Source: Acuticoccus mangrovi
GTDB lineage: Bacteria > Pseudomonadota > Alphaproteobacteria > Rhizobiales > Amorphaceae
NCBI RefSeq assembly: GCF_016411865.1
Contig: NZ_JAEKJA010000007.1
Coordinates: 310,001-374,000, forward strand
DNA: 64,000 nucleotides
Reading direction: 5' to 3'
Numbering within the stretch: the first letter of the stretch is position 1; every line of letters begins with the position of its first letter. Below the pieces are notes generated by a model, which saw only the letters and a program-made list of their open reading frames with translations, ran no database searches and was not told the origin of the DNA. The position numbers and the translations under genes were made by a program. Shown piece after piece: positions 44,088-52,613 of this stretch.

Positions 44088-44310
44088 ATCCTGCCCCGAA
44101 ACAGTGAGCGGATTTATGCCGCCATGCGCTCGGCCTCGGCTGGTGATCGATTACCGAGGGCGGAGCGGAGGCGACGGGGATCGTGGAAACCCTCGATGAG
44201 GCCGAACAGATTGTGACGGGCAGTGTCGCGTGTCGGGTAGATCTGGCGATGCACCCGCTCGACCACGAGGGTATGGAGGAAGCAGTGTCCGGAGGAGGTT
44301 TTTGGGAGGC
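44088..44310 (-). pseudogene. Remnant of an IS3-family transposase, 3' end with probable terminal repeat
   Basis: The frame ending at 44114 reads VVERVHRQIYPTRDTARHNL, then FGLIEGFHDPRRLRSALGNRSPAE and ERMAA. This is the C-terminal end of the IS3-family OrfB integrase domain, which normally reads LKVERVHRQ..F.YIEGFYN..RLHSALGYRSPA. Upstream of it the match is lost within about 20 codons. Just past the stop the plus strand reads GATCCTGCCCCGAAACAGTG, which resembles the end repeats of such elements. No other part of the element, no orfA and no second end was found. Confidence 0.75.
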
Positions 44311-44683
44311 CGCCTGAGCTTGCCGCTTTGGGCCGTTCCCGGACGCTCGGCGCCCTGACTGCGATCCTCGCACAACCATGTGAGTGGCGGCCGGCTCTGC
44401 CGCGGCCGCGAACAGACTTCGCCCCGCGGGAGCAAGTCATGCCGCGTCCTCGTCGCGCGCATCCCCATCGTCACGCATCGATGCGCGGCACGTTCTCACG
44501 CGGATCGCCGGCGGTTTCTGGGGGAGGCTGGCGCGATGTCTTGCCGGGATGACATGGTTCATCGACTTTGTTGGCCTATTCTCTTTTGCATGAAGCCGGT
44601 GGGTGCGGGTGGCGTCGCCGCCGTGCCGCGCGGTAAGACGGGCGTGGGCGACTTCGACACGCGTCCGAGCAGTGGGGGAGGCG
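44311..44683. other. Non-coding stretch before the MscS gene
   Basis: This space between the IS remnant and the channel gene holds only frames without recognisable domains. The 260 bases on the other side of the remnant (43826-44087) are likewise empty. The whole interval looks like decayed insertion-sequence and spacer DNA plus the promoter of the channel gene. Confidence 0.5.
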
Positions 44684-46702
44684 ATGAGCGCCGTGACGGG
44701 CCGGACGACTTTGCTGAATGCCGTGTGGATGCGGGCCGTGACGGCTCTCGTGCTCGGCGCGTTGCTTCTCACCGCGCCGGCTCGGGCGCAGGAGAGCGGC
44801 GCGACCACCCCAGCCGCCGCGACCACTCCAACCGACACCGCGAGTCAGGCCGCCACCGCCTCGCCCGCCACCGCCTCGCCCGCCACCGCGCCGCCCGCCG
44901 GGGTCTCATCGCGCGTGGACTTGGGGCCGGACGGGAGGCTCGACGCCAGCGACGTTCTCTCGGCTGCCGACCGGGCGATCCCCGTGTCGCCGCTCTCGCC
45001 GGCCCCCGTCGGGTCGCCGCGGCAGACATTCGCGAGCTTTCGTGCCCTCGCCCAGGACGCCATCGGCGCCCTCCTCGAGGCGTTCGACGTCGCCGCCAAC
45101 GACGATGAGATCCTCGACAGCCGCGAGGTCCTGAGGCTGAAGCAGCAGGCGATCCGCAACCTCGACCGGGCGGGATCGACGTTCGACCTCTCGGAGGTGC
45201 CGCCGGTCAACCGTGCGACGGTGGCGCTGCGCTCCGTTCTCCTGCTCGAGGAGATCATGGACCGCATTCCCGTTCCCGATCTCACGGCGATCCCGGACGA
45301 GGCCGAGGTGGAGGCCGGCGACGCGCCCAACGGCTGGACGATTCCGGGCACCGAAATCCGGATGGTGCGTCTCAAGGGACCCGACGGGGAGCCCGTCTTC
45401 CTGTTCTCGAGCGACACCGTCCAGCGCCTACCCGCGTTCTACGCCGAGGTGCAGGACATGCCCCAGAAGTCCGCCGACAAGGTGGACTTCTACCAGCACT
45501 TCGTCGCCGCGCCGGGCCTCTCGATGCCGGTGTCGATCTACCGCTTCGTGATCAACTTCCCGTCCTGGCTGCTGGCGACCTACGAGGAGCAGGCGGTGTG
45601 GCAGTGGATCGCCCTGGTGGTGCTCACGGCGCTCTTCGGCGGCATCGTCTACGCGGCCGTGCGCTGGGAGCGCCATCGCGTCCAGTCGCTCAACGCGGTG
45701 CGGCGCTCGCTGAGCCGACTGTGGCTGCCGATCGCGGTGGTCATCCTCCTCGGCCTCTACGACCGGGCGCTCGACGACTTCGTGAACCTCACCGGCGACG
45801 TGCTCGCCATCGAGGAGCTGGTGGTGGAGGCGCTCCAGGCGGTGGCGCTCGCCTTCATCGCGGTGTTCGCCTTCAACGCCCTCGCCGCGATGATCATCAC
45901 CTCGCCGCGGATCGGCCAGGAGAGCCTCGACGCCAGCCTCATCCGCCTCGTCATGCGCGTGCTGGGTCTCACGGTGGCGGGCTACATCGTCTTCGTGGGG
46001 GCGACGCGGCTCGGGGTGCCGCTCTACGGCGTCATCGCCGGTCTCGGCGTGGGCGGTCTCGCCATCGCCCTCGCGGTGCGGCCGACGCTCGAGAACTTCA
46101 TCGGTGGCATCATCCTTTATGCCGACCGGCCGGTGAAGGTGGGCGACTTCTGCAAGTTCGGCGACATGCTCGGCACGGTGGAGATGATCGGCCTGCGCTC
46201 CACCAAGATCCGTGCCCTCGACCGCACCCAGGTCACGGTGCAGAACGCCGACTTCGCGCAGATGTCGATCACCAACTACACGCGGCGCGACTCCAACCTG
46301 ATGCAGAGCACCATCGGGCTGCGCTACGAGACGACGCCGGAGCAGCTGAGCGCGATCATCGAGGCGCTCGCGGCCATGCTGCGGGCCGACGAGCGGGTCG
46401 ACGACAAGACCGTGCGCGTCTGCTTCCGCGGCTTCGGCAACTATGCGCTCAACGTCGAGATCTGGGCCTACGTGCGCAGCGCCGACTGGGGGCAGTTCCT
46501 CAAGATCCAGGAAGATCTCTTCCTCAAGGTCATGCGCATCGTCGCCGAGGAGGGCTCCGCCTTCGCCATTCCGGCGCAGACGACCTATCTCGGCACCGAT
46601 CAGCCGCCGGGCCGCCCGGTGGGCGCGCAGGTCGCCCTTCTGAGCTCCGGGGAGGGCGCCGGCGGCACGGGTGCGGCGGTCTCCGCGGTCGGGTCGACGT
46701 AG
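44684..46702 (+). CDS. Mechanosensitive ion channel of the MscS family
   Basis: The 672-residue protein has a signal peptide and an Ala/Thr/Pro-rich run with short imperfect repeats, then a periplasmic region of about 240 residues and four or five transmembrane segments. The MscS core follows, with the pore helix region LGVPLYGVIAGLGVGGLAIA and LENFIGGIILYADRPVKVGD, then the beta domain with TQVTVQNADFAQMSITNYT. Such channels open under membrane tension to release solutes after a drop in osmolarity. GGGGAGG before the ATG at 44684 marks the start. Confidence 0.92.
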   Translation: MSAVTGRTTLLNAVWMRAVTALVLGALLLTAPARAQESGATTPAAATTPTDTASQAATASPATASPATAPPAGVSSRVDLGPDGRLDASDVLSAADRAIPVSPLSPAPVGSPRQTFASFRALAQDAIGALLEAFDVAANDDEILDSREVLRLKQQAIRNLDRAGSTFDLSEVPPVNRATVALRSVLLLEEIMDRIPVPDLTAIPDEAEVEAGDAPNGWTIPGTEIRMVRLKGPDGEPVFLFSSDTVQRLPAFYAEVQDMPQKSADKVDFYQHFVAAPGLSMPVSIYRFVINFPSWLLATYEEQAVWQWIALVVLTALFGGIVYAAVRWERHRVQSLNAVRRSLSRLWLPIAVVILLGLYDRALDDFVNLTGDVLAIEELVVEALQAVALAFIAVFAFNALAAMIITSPRIGQESLDASLIRLVMRVLGLTVAGYIVFVGATRLGVPLYGVIAGLGVGGLAIALAVRPTLENFIGGIILYADRPVKVGDFCKFGDMLGTVEMIGLRSTKIRALDRTQVTVQNADFAQMSITNYTRRDSNLMQSTIGLRYETTPEQLSAIIEALAAMLRADERVDDKTVRVCFRGFGNYALNVEIWAYVRSADWGQFLKIQEDLFLKVMRIVAEEGSAFAIPAQTTYLGTDQPPGRPVGAQVALLSSGEGAGGTGAAVSAVGST

Positions 46703-46713
46703 CGCGGAGGGGC

Positions 46714-46746
46714 TTGCCGATTTCCCAATTGTGAGAGATATTCTCA
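46714..46746 (+). promoter_or_regulatory. Promoter and operator of the XRE-acetyltransferase operon
   Basis: TTGCCG (46714-46719) and GATATT (46737-46742) are 17 bases apart. The inverted repeat TGAGA-GATAT-TCTCA (46732-46746) covers the -10 box. The ATG at 46750 begins 8 bases after the -10 box, about where transcription should start, and no ribosome site is present. The message is probably leaderless and the site probably bound by the encoded regulator. Confidence 0.55.
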
Positions 46747-46749
46747 TGA

Positions 46750-47310
46750 ATGAGACATGAGGCGCCTACCCTCGACGAGCGGATGGCGGAGCGGCTGCGG
46801 GCGCTGCGAGCGGCTCGTGGCTGGTCGCTGGAGGCGCTCGCCGAGCGGTGCGGGGTGAGCCGGGCGACCCTGTCGCGCCTGGAAAAGGCGGAGGTGAGCC
46901 CGACGGCGGAGGTGCTCGGCCGGCTTTGCGCGGCCTACGGCATCACCATGTCGCGCCTTCTCGCCATGGTGGAGGTCAGCTTCGCGCCGTTGGTGCGGCG
47001 GGGGGAGCAGGCCGAATGGGTCGACCCCGCGACGGGCTTCCGGCGGCGCATCGTGTCGCCGCCCGGCGAGCCGTTGATGGGGGAGGTGATCGAGTGCGCG
47101 ATCCCCGCCGGCAGACGCATCCACTATGACGCTCCGTCGCGGGCGGGGCTCGAGCACCATCTGGTGATGCTCGACGGCCGGCTCGGCGTGAGCCTCGGCG
47201 ACGTGGTTCACGATCTCGGCCCGGGTGACTGCCTCCGCTACCGCCTCCACGGCCCGAGCACGTTCGAGACCGGCGAGACCGCCGCCCGCTACCTTTTGGC
47301 GATGATGTGA
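46750..47310 (+). CDS. XRE-family regulator with cupin domain
   Basis: The 186-residue protein has an XRE helix-turn-helix (about residues 12-68, LRALRAARGWSLEALAERCG then VSRATLSRLEKAEVSPT) and a C-terminal cupin (HLVMLDGRLGVSLGD, LGPGDCLRYRLHG). The ATG at 46750 coincides with the expected transcription start. A 15-base inverted repeat just before it is a probable self-binding site. The acetyltransferase gene follows after 10 bases with its own ribosome site. This regulator-GNAT pair is a common arrangement in proteobacteria, and the effector is unknown. Confidence 0.88.
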   Translation: MRHEAPTLDERMAERLRALRAARGWSLEALAERCGVSRATLSRLEKAEVSPTAEVLGRLCAAYGITMSRLLAMVEVSFAPLVRRGEQAEWVDPATGFRRRIVSPPGEPLMGEVIECAIPAGRRIHYDAPSRAGLEHHLVMLDGRLGVSLGDVVHDLGPGDCLRYRLHGPSTFETGETAARYLLAMM

Positions 47311-47320
47311 AGGGGACGAG

Positions 47321-47869
47321 ATGGGTGTGAGCATCGAGGCGCTCGACGTCGAGGCGTTCGACGCCGCCCTGCCGGCGCTCGCGGAGGTGCTGCAGGCGTG
47401 CGTCGCGGGCGGGGCGAGCGTCAACTTCGTGTGCCCGTTCAGCCTCGAGGAGGCACGGGCCTTCTTTCTCGACAAGGTGCGGCCGGCGGTGGTGGCGGGG
47501 CATCGGGTGGTGCTCGCCGCGTGGGTCGACGGCGAGATCGTCGGCACCGTGCAACTCGCCTGCGATACGCCGCCCAACCAGCCCCACCGGGCGGACGTGA
47601 CGAAGCTCCTCGTCCACCCGAAGGCGCGGCGGCGGGGCATCGGGCGCCACCTCATGGAGGCGCTGCACGAGGCGGCGCGGGCGCGGGGGCGCAGCCTCCT
47701 CACCCTCGACACGCTGGTGGGGGATGCCGCCGAGCCGCTCTATGTCTCGGTCGGCTACCGGCGGGTCGGCCCGATCCCCGGCTACTCGCTGGCGCCCGAC
47801 GGCAGCGGCCGACTCGATGCGACGATGATCATGTATTGCCCGCTCGGCGAGCGCGTCCCGCTCGAGTGA
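47321..47869 (+). CDS. GNAT-family acetyltransferase
   Basis: The 182-residue protein has the GNAT core: VGTVQLACDTPPNQPHRADV, the acetyl-CoA loop KLLVHPKARRRGIGRHLMEAL, and LDTLVGDAAEPLYVSVGYRRVG at the end. It resembles acetyltransferases that follow XRE-cupin regulators. AAGGGG five bases before the ATG supports the start. It is probably controlled by the upstream regulator. The substrate could be an amine, an amino acid or an antibiotic. Confidence 0.88.
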   Translation: MGVSIEALDVEAFDAALPALAEVLQACVAGGASVNFVCPFSLEEARAFFLDKVRPAVVAGHRVVLAAWVDGEIVGTVQLACDTPPNQPHRADVTKLLVHPKARRRGIGRHLMEALHEAARARGRSLLTLDTLVGDAAEPLYVSVGYRRVGPIPGYSLAPDGSGRLDATMIMYCPLGERVPLE

Positions 47870-47900
47870 TGCCACTCGGGCGGGGCGTGCTCCGAAAGGG

Positions 47901-48602
47901 TCAGCGGGCGCGCTGGCCGAAGAGCACCGACTGGGCGCCCTTGTCTCTGGCGAGCTGCATCTTCTCGCGCTCTTCCTTGCCGAGCGTCATGCCGCGCTCG
48001 ACGGCCGGGCGCGCCTTCATGGTGGCGAGCCAGCGCTTCACGTTGGGGAACTCCTCGATGTCCATCTTCTGACGCTCCCAGCCGTTGGCCCAGCCGATGC
48101 AGGCCATGTCGGCGATGGAGTACTCGTCGCAGATAAATTCGCGGCCCTGCAGGCGCTTGTTGAGCACGCCGTAGAGGCGGTGCGTCTCGTCGGTGTAGCG
48201 CTTCTTGGCGTAGGGCACGTCTTCGGGAGCGTAGGAATTGAAGTGGTGGTTCTGGCCGAGCATCGGGCCGAAGCCGCCCATCTGCCACATCAGCCACTCG
48301 TCGACGGCGACGCGCTTGCGCTCGTCGGTGGGATAGAACTTGCCGAACTTGCGGCCGAGATATTGCAGGATCGCGCCCGACTCGAAGACCGAGATCTCCT
48401 TGCGGTCCGGCCCGTCGTGATCGACGATCGCCGGCATGCGGTTGTTGGGCGAGATGGCCAGGAACTCCGGCTTGAACTGGTCGCCGGCACCGATGTTGAC
48501 GTAGTGCACGGTGTAAGGAACACCGAGCTCCTCCAACATGATGGAGATCTTCCAGCCGTTCGGGGTCGGCCAGTAGTAGAGATCGATCGGTTTGTCGCTC
48601 AT
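47901..48602 (-). CDS. Glutathione S-transferase, YfcG/YghU type
   Basis: The 233-residue protein has an N-terminal thioredoxin-like domain with YYWPTPNGWKISIMLEELGV, where Thr and Asn of TPNG take the place of the usual catalytic Tyr or Ser. It also has the glutathione-contact motif SPNNRMPAIVD and VFESGAILQYL. The helical C-terminal domain includes YSIADMACIGW. Bacterial YfcG and YghU with this motif reduce disulfides with glutathione. The downstream end is 31 bases from the stop of the convergent acetyltransferase gene. Confidence 0.9.
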   Translation of the reverse strand: MSDKPIDLYYWPTPNGWKISIMLEELGVPYTVHYVNIGAGDQFKPEFLAISPNNRMPAIVDHDGPDRKEISVFESGAILQYLGRKFGKFYPTDERKRVAVDEWLMWQMGGFGPMLGQNHHFNSYAPEDVPYAKKRYTDETHRLYGVLNKRLQGREFICDEYSIADMACIGWANGWERQKMDIEEFPNVKRWLATMKARPAVERGMTLGKEEREKMQLARDKGAQSVLFGQRAR

Positions 48603-48679
48603 CGCGGCGATGCTCCTGTTGTCCGCAAGCGGACATGGCGCATTCCGCCGCGATGGGCAATGCGTGCTATGTCACCTTT

Positions 48680-48800
48680 TTGCGATAGAGACCGTTCCGC
48701 GGTCTCTTTTTGCAGTCGAGGCCGCTCCGCGGCCTCTGTTTCGCATTCGACGCCGCTTTGATGGCGGCGGTTTCGTAATCGACGCCGTCAGACGGCCTCG
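48680..48800. repeat. Four-unit hairpin array, period 30-32 bp, at the aminotransferase 3' end
   Basis: Four related units start near 48688, 48718, 48749 and 48781. Each has an inverted repeat: GAGACCG/CGGTCTC, GAGGCCG/CGGCCTC, CGCCGC/GCGGCG and GCCGTC/GACGGC. The first three are followed on the plus strand by T-rich runs, TTTTT after the first. The fourth unit lies inside the end of the aminotransferase gene. The array looks like serial intrinsic terminators facing the plus strand, yet both flanking genes are on the minus strand. Confidence 0.8.
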
Positions 48801-49945
48801 ATCACCGCGTCGGCCACCTGGAGCACCTCCTCGTCGGTGAGGTCGGGGCCCATGGGCAGGCTCAGCACCTCGTCGCAGAGGCGCTCGGCGACGGCGAGCT
48901 TCTCGTTGCCCGACAGGAGGCCGCGGAAGGCCGGGTGGCGGTGGAGCGGCACGCGGTAGAAGAGGCCGGTGCCGATCTGCCGCTCGCCGAGGGCGGCGCG
49001 GATCCGGTCGCGGTTCTTGACGCGCACGGTGTAGAGCGCCCAGGCGGAGCGCACGTCGTCGTCGTCGATGGGCGGCAGCTCGCACGCCTCGTCGAGGCGG
49101 GCGTCGTAGAGGGCGGCGATCTCGGCGCGGCGGTGGAGTTCGGCCTTGAACACCTGCAGCTTGGCGAGGAGGATCGCCGCCTGGATGGTGTCGAGCCGGC
49201 CGGTCATGCCGATGCGCATCGCCTCGTCGCCGTCGCCCTGGCGGCCGTGGGTGCGGATCTGGCGGACGGCCTCGGCGAGGTCGTCGTCGTCGGTGAGCAC
49301 CGCGCCGCCATCGCCGAACGCGCCGAGCGGCTTGGTCGGATAGAACGAGATGCAGCTGATCGGGGCGAGGGCGCCGACGCGGCGTCCGCCGGCCATCGCG
49401 CCGAAGCTCTGCGCCGCGTCGGCGATGAGGGGCAGGCCGTGAACGTCGGCGGCGGCCTTCAGCGCGGCATAGTCGGCGGGGCGGCCGAAGAGGTCGACCG
49501 GCATCACCGCCTTGGGGGTGAGGCCGGCGCGCCGCGCTTCGGCGACGCCCGCGTCGACCGCGTCGGCGTCCATGTTGTAGGTCACGAGGTCGACGTCGAC
49601 GAAGATCGGCGTGGCGCCAACCGCGATCACCACCGCCGCGGTGGCGGAGAAGGTGAACGCGGGCACGAGCACCGCGTCGCCCCGGCCGATGCCCATCGCC
49701 ATCAGCGCCATGATCAGCGCATCGCGCCCGGAGGAGACGCCGATGGAGTGCTTGACGCCGGAGAAGGCGGCGATCTCCTTTTCGAGCTCGGTCACTTCCG
49801 GGCCCAGGATGAACTGGCCGTGGTCGAGCACCTTGGCGATCCGCCGGTCGATGTCGTGGCGTAGCCGGGCCTGTTGACGCTTGAGGTCGAACAGCGGGAT
49901 CGGCTGCGTTTCAGTGGCCGGGACCCGTGCAAGAATGGCAGTCAT
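48788..49945 (-). CDS. DegT/DnrJ/EryC1-family sugar aminotransferase, possibly GnnB
   Basis: These PLP enzymes add an amino group to a keto-sugar nucleotide. The 385-residue protein has the N-terminal FDLKRQQARLRHDIDRRI region, SSGRDALIMALMAMGIG for PLP-phosphate binding, and the Schiff-base Lys205 in SFYPTKPLGAFGDGG. It follows a Gfo/Idh oxidoreductase gene by 9 bases. Such a pair makes UDP-2,3-diaminoglucose (GnnA then GnnB) for lipid A in several Rhizobiales, and related pairs (WlbA/WlbE type) serve O-antigen. No lpx or O-antigen gene is nearby, so the exact role is inference. Confidence 0.85.
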   Translation of the reverse strand: MTAILARVPATETQPIPLFDLKRQQARLRHDIDRRIAKVLDHGQFILGPEVTELEKEIAAFSGVKHSIGVSSGRDALIMALMAMGIGRGDAVLVPAFTFSATAAVVIAVGATPIFVDVDLVTYNMDADAVDAGVAEARRAGLTPKAVMPVDLFGRPADYAALKAAADVHGLPLIADAAQSFGAMAGGRRVGALAPISCISFYPTKPLGAFGDGGAVLTDDDDLAEAVRQIRTHGRQGDGDEAMRIGMTGRLDTIQAAILLAKLQVFKAELHRRAEIAALYDARLDEACELPPIDDDDVRSAWALYTVRVKNRDRIRAALGERQIGTGLFYRVPLHRHPAFRGLLSGNEKLAVAERLCDEVLSLPMGPDLTDEEVLQVADAVIEAV

Positions 49946-49954
49946 CGTGGACCT

Positions 49955-50866
49955 CTAGGCAGTCAACAGGAGGGGCGTGGCGAGGTTGGCGCGGATCGTG
50001 TTGCAGACGGCGAGAGCGGCCGCGCCGGCCGCTCCGTCGACCCGCGGCGACACTTCGCCGAGGACGGCCCGCACGAATTCGTCGAGCTCGGTCTGGAGGT
50101 TGTCGCGGGGGTCGCCGAGCGCGACCTCCGTGACGGAGCCGGCGTGGCAGCGGTCGAGCCGCTTGGCCACGAGATCGGCACGCCATACGCCGTTCGCGGC
50201 GTGGACGGTGAGGGTGCGGTCGGTCGCGGGCGAGAGCCGGCTCGCCGACACCTCCGCCGCGACGCCGTTCCTGAAGGTGAGGTGGGCCGACACCGATTCG
50301 CGGCCGCTCTCGTCGCACGCCGTCGCCGCGACCGCGGCGACGGGCGCGCCGGCGAGGCGCATCACGAGGTCGATGTCGTGGATCATCAGGTCGAGCACCA
50401 CGTCGACCACCGGCGGCGTCGGCCGGGGCAGATTGTGGCGCCGCGCCGCGATGTGGCGCACGCCGCTGACGGAGGCGGCGAGCGTCTCGAACGCGGGAGA
50501 GAAGCGCTCGATGTGGCCGACCTGGAGGACGAGCCCCTTGCGCCGGGCGAGATCGACGAGGAAGCGGGCCTCCTCGTCGGTGGCGGCGATGGGCTTTTCC
50601 ACGAACACCGGCACGCCGCGCTCCAGGAGGTCGCTGGCGATCTCCTTGTGGAACTCGGTGGGGGCGGCGATCACCGCCGCGTCGAGCGCGAGATCGCCGG
50701 CGTGGCGCGCCACGTCCGCGCCGACGGGGTCGGCGGCGGCGTGGGCCCGCTCCGGCGAACGGTCGACGACCGTCACCTTCGCGACGGACGGATGTTGACT
50801 GAGATGGCGGACGTGGTGACGACCGAACGAGCCGGCACCGATCACGCCCACATGAATCACTTTCAT
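49955..50866 (-). CDS. Gfo/Idh/MocA-family oxidoreductase, possibly GnnA
   Basis: The 303-residue protein has an N-terminal Rossmann domain (VGVIGAGSFGRHHVRHL), the family motif VFVEKPIAATDEEA with the catalytic-site Lys, and GHIERFSPAF and LMIHDIDLVMRLAG in the substrate domain. It would oxidise a sugar nucleotide at C3, supplying the keto-sugar for the adjoining aminotransferase. The pair is tightly linked (9 bases). The 164-base space upstream includes the palindrome CCCCTAGGGG (50922-50931). Confidence 0.82.
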   Translation of the reverse strand: MKVIHVGVIGAGSFGRHHVRHLSQHPSVAKVTVVDRSPERAHAAADPVGADVARHAGDLALDAAVIAAPTEFHKEIASDLLERGVPVFVEKPIAATDEEARFLVDLARRKGLVLQVGHIERFSPAFETLAASVSGVRHIAARRHNLPRPTPPVVDVVLDLMIHDIDLVMRLAGAPVAAVAATACDESGRESVSAHLTFRNGVAAEVSASRLSPATDRTLTVHAANGVWRADLVAKRLDRCHAGSVTEVALGDPRDNLQTELDEFVRAVLGEVSPRVDGAAGAAALAVCNTIRANLATPLLLTA

Positions 50867-51030
50867 GAGGATTGAAGTAGCATGGGGTTGGCAACGAAGA
50901 AGTTACCGCAGCGCAACAACCCCCCTAGGGGACTGATTCTACGCTCAATTGGTGTTGCATCACGTAACAATGGGCGTCGAATCAACCATAGAATGCAGGG
51001 CGTGACGCACGCACCCGCACCGGGCGGCCG

Positions 51031-52128
51031 TCAGGCCGCGTCGTAGTCCACCGCGACCCGGTCCGTGGTGGGGGTGGACTGGCAGGTGAGGACGAAGCCC
51101 TCGTCCACCTCGTCGGGCCGCAGCGAGTAGTTGACCGCCATCGCGACGCCGCCTTCGGTGACTTTGGCGCGGCAGGTGCAGCACATCCCGGCGCGGCAGG
51201 AGTAGGGAACGTCGAGGCCGGCGTCCATGGCGGCGTCGAGGATGCGCTGGTCGTGGCCGACCTTCAGCTCGGTGGTGACGCCGTCGAGGGTGACGGCGAC
51301 GGTGGCCTTCGCCGCGTCCGGCTCCGTGGACGGGCGGGCGCGGGGCGCGCGCGGCGCCTCGCCGTCGGGCGTGAAGCGCTCGAGCAGGATCTTCGCCGCG
51401 TCGACGCCGAGCGCCTTCAGCGCGTCGGTACAGCCTTCGAGGAAGGTGGCGGGACCGCAGAGCACGAAGTTGTCCACCGTCGAGACGGGCACGACGTGCC
51501 GCATGAAGCCGGCGACCTTCTCCCCGTCGATGCGCCCGTTGAGGGCGGCGACGTCCTGCGCCTCGCGCGACAGCACGTTGTGGACCGAGAAGCGGCCCAT
51601 GTAGCGGTCCTTGAGGTCCTCGATGGCTTCGCGGAAAAGGATCGAGCGCGACGTCTGGTTGCCGTAGAACAGGAAGACGCGGGACTGAGGCTCGCGCACC
51701 AGGACGGTCCGCAGCTGCGAGGCGACGGGGGTGATGCCCGAGCCGGCGGCGAAGGCGACGATGGTGCGCGGTCCCGTCGGCTCGGGGAGCACGAAGCGAC
51801 CGGCGGGCGGCATCACGTCGATGGTGTCGCCGGCGGCGAGGCGCTCGTTGGCGAAGGCGGAGAAGAGGCCCCCTTCGACGCGCTTCACCGCGATGCGCCA
51901 TTCGTGATCGTCGAGACCGGAGGAGATCGAGTAGGAGCGCCGCACCTCCTCGCCGTCGAGCTTGGTGCGCAGCGTGAGATACTGGCCCGGCGCGTAGCGG
52001 AAGCGCTCGGCGAGGTCGGCCGGCATCTCGAAGGCGATCGACACGGCGTCGTCGGTCTCGCGGCGGACGTCGGCGATCTTGAGGGGGTGGAAGCGCGGGC
52101 GTTCCGCGGCGACGGTTTCTAGTGGCAT
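51031..52128 (-). CDS. paaE: Phenylacetyl-CoA epoxidase reductase subunit PaaE
   Basis: PaaE takes electrons from NADPH and passes them to the di-iron oxygenase PaaA. The 365-residue protein has a ferredoxin-reductase part with the flavin motif RRSYSISSGL and NAD(P) site AAGSGITPVASQL, and a C-terminal plant-type 2Fe-2S domain with the cysteines in YSCRAGMCCTCRAK and a last one in LTCQS. The ATG at 52128 overlaps the end of paaD by 10 bases. It is the last gene of the operon. The space to the next gene is 164 bases. Confidence 0.93.
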   Translation of the reverse strand: MPLETVAAERPRFHPLKIADVRRETDDAVSIAFEMPADLAERFRYAPGQYLTLRTKLDGEEVRRSYSISSGLDDHEWRIAVKRVEGGLFSAFANERLAAGDTIDVMPPAGRFVLPEPTGPRTIVAFAAGSGITPVASQLRTVLVREPQSRVFLFYGNQTSRSILFREAIEDLKDRYMGRFSVHNVLSREAQDVAALNGRIDGEKVAGFMRHVVPVSTVDNFVLCGPATFLEGCTDALKALGVDAAKILLERFTPDGEAPRAPRARPSTEPDAAKATVAVTLDGVTTELKVGHDQRILDAAMDAGLDVPYSCRAGMCCTCRAKVTEGGVAMAVNYSLRPDEVDEGFVLTCQSTPTTDRVAVDYDAA

Positions 52129-52613
52129 TTGAAATAATCGAATGGTTCGCGGCAGCTCTCGCAGCGGTAGAGCGCCTTGCAGGCGGTGGAGCCGAATTCG
52201 GAGACTTTGGTGGTGTGGGTCGAGCCGCAGTGGGGGCAGGCGACGGCGGGCTCGCCGAAGAGGGCGCCGCGGCCGGCGGCCCCGGCGGGCGGGGCGATGC
52301 CGTAGGTGCGCAGCTTCTGGCGGCCTTCCTCGGAGAGCCAGTCGGTGGTCCAGGCGGGGGAGAGGACGCGCTTCACCTTCACGTCCTGGAAGCCGGCGTC
52401 GCGCAACGCCACCTCCACCTGCACCGAGATGAGGTCCATGGCGGGGCAGCCCGAATAGGTCGGGGTGATGGTGGCGACGATGGTGCCCGCCTCCTCGCGC
52501 ACCTCGCGCAGCACGCCGAGGTCCTCGATGGTGAGGACGGGCACCTCGGGGTCCATCACCGTGGCGGCGGCGCGCCAGGCGCGCTCCTCGGCGGGGGTGC
52601 GCGCGCTCACCAT
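52119..52613 (-). CDS. paaD: PaaD, phenylacetate epoxidase maturation protein
   Basis: PaaD belongs to the DUF59/MIP18 group and helps build the iron centres of the epoxidase. The 164-residue protein has the MIP18 core (TVMDPEVPVLTIEDLGVLRE, TPTYSGCPAMDLI) and a C-terminal zinc-ribbon-like set of cysteines (CPHCGS then CKALYRCESC). The ATGGTGA at its start overlaps the paaC stop. Both ends overlap neighbours, as is usual in paa operons. Confidence 0.92.
   Translation of the reverse strand: MVSARTPAEERAWRAAATVMDPEVPVLTIEDLGVLREVREEAGTIVATITPTYSGCPAMDLISVQVEVALRDAGFQDVKVKRVLSPAWTTDWLSEEGRQKLRTYGIAPPAGAAGRGALFGEPAVACPHCGSTHTTKVSEFGSTACKALYRCESCREPFDYFKCH

Noticed and set aside
48680-48800. The hairpin units considered as a tRNA or attachment site
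   Set aside because: The stems have no cloverleaf order, no T-loop sequence and no anticodon arm, and no integrase gene is near.
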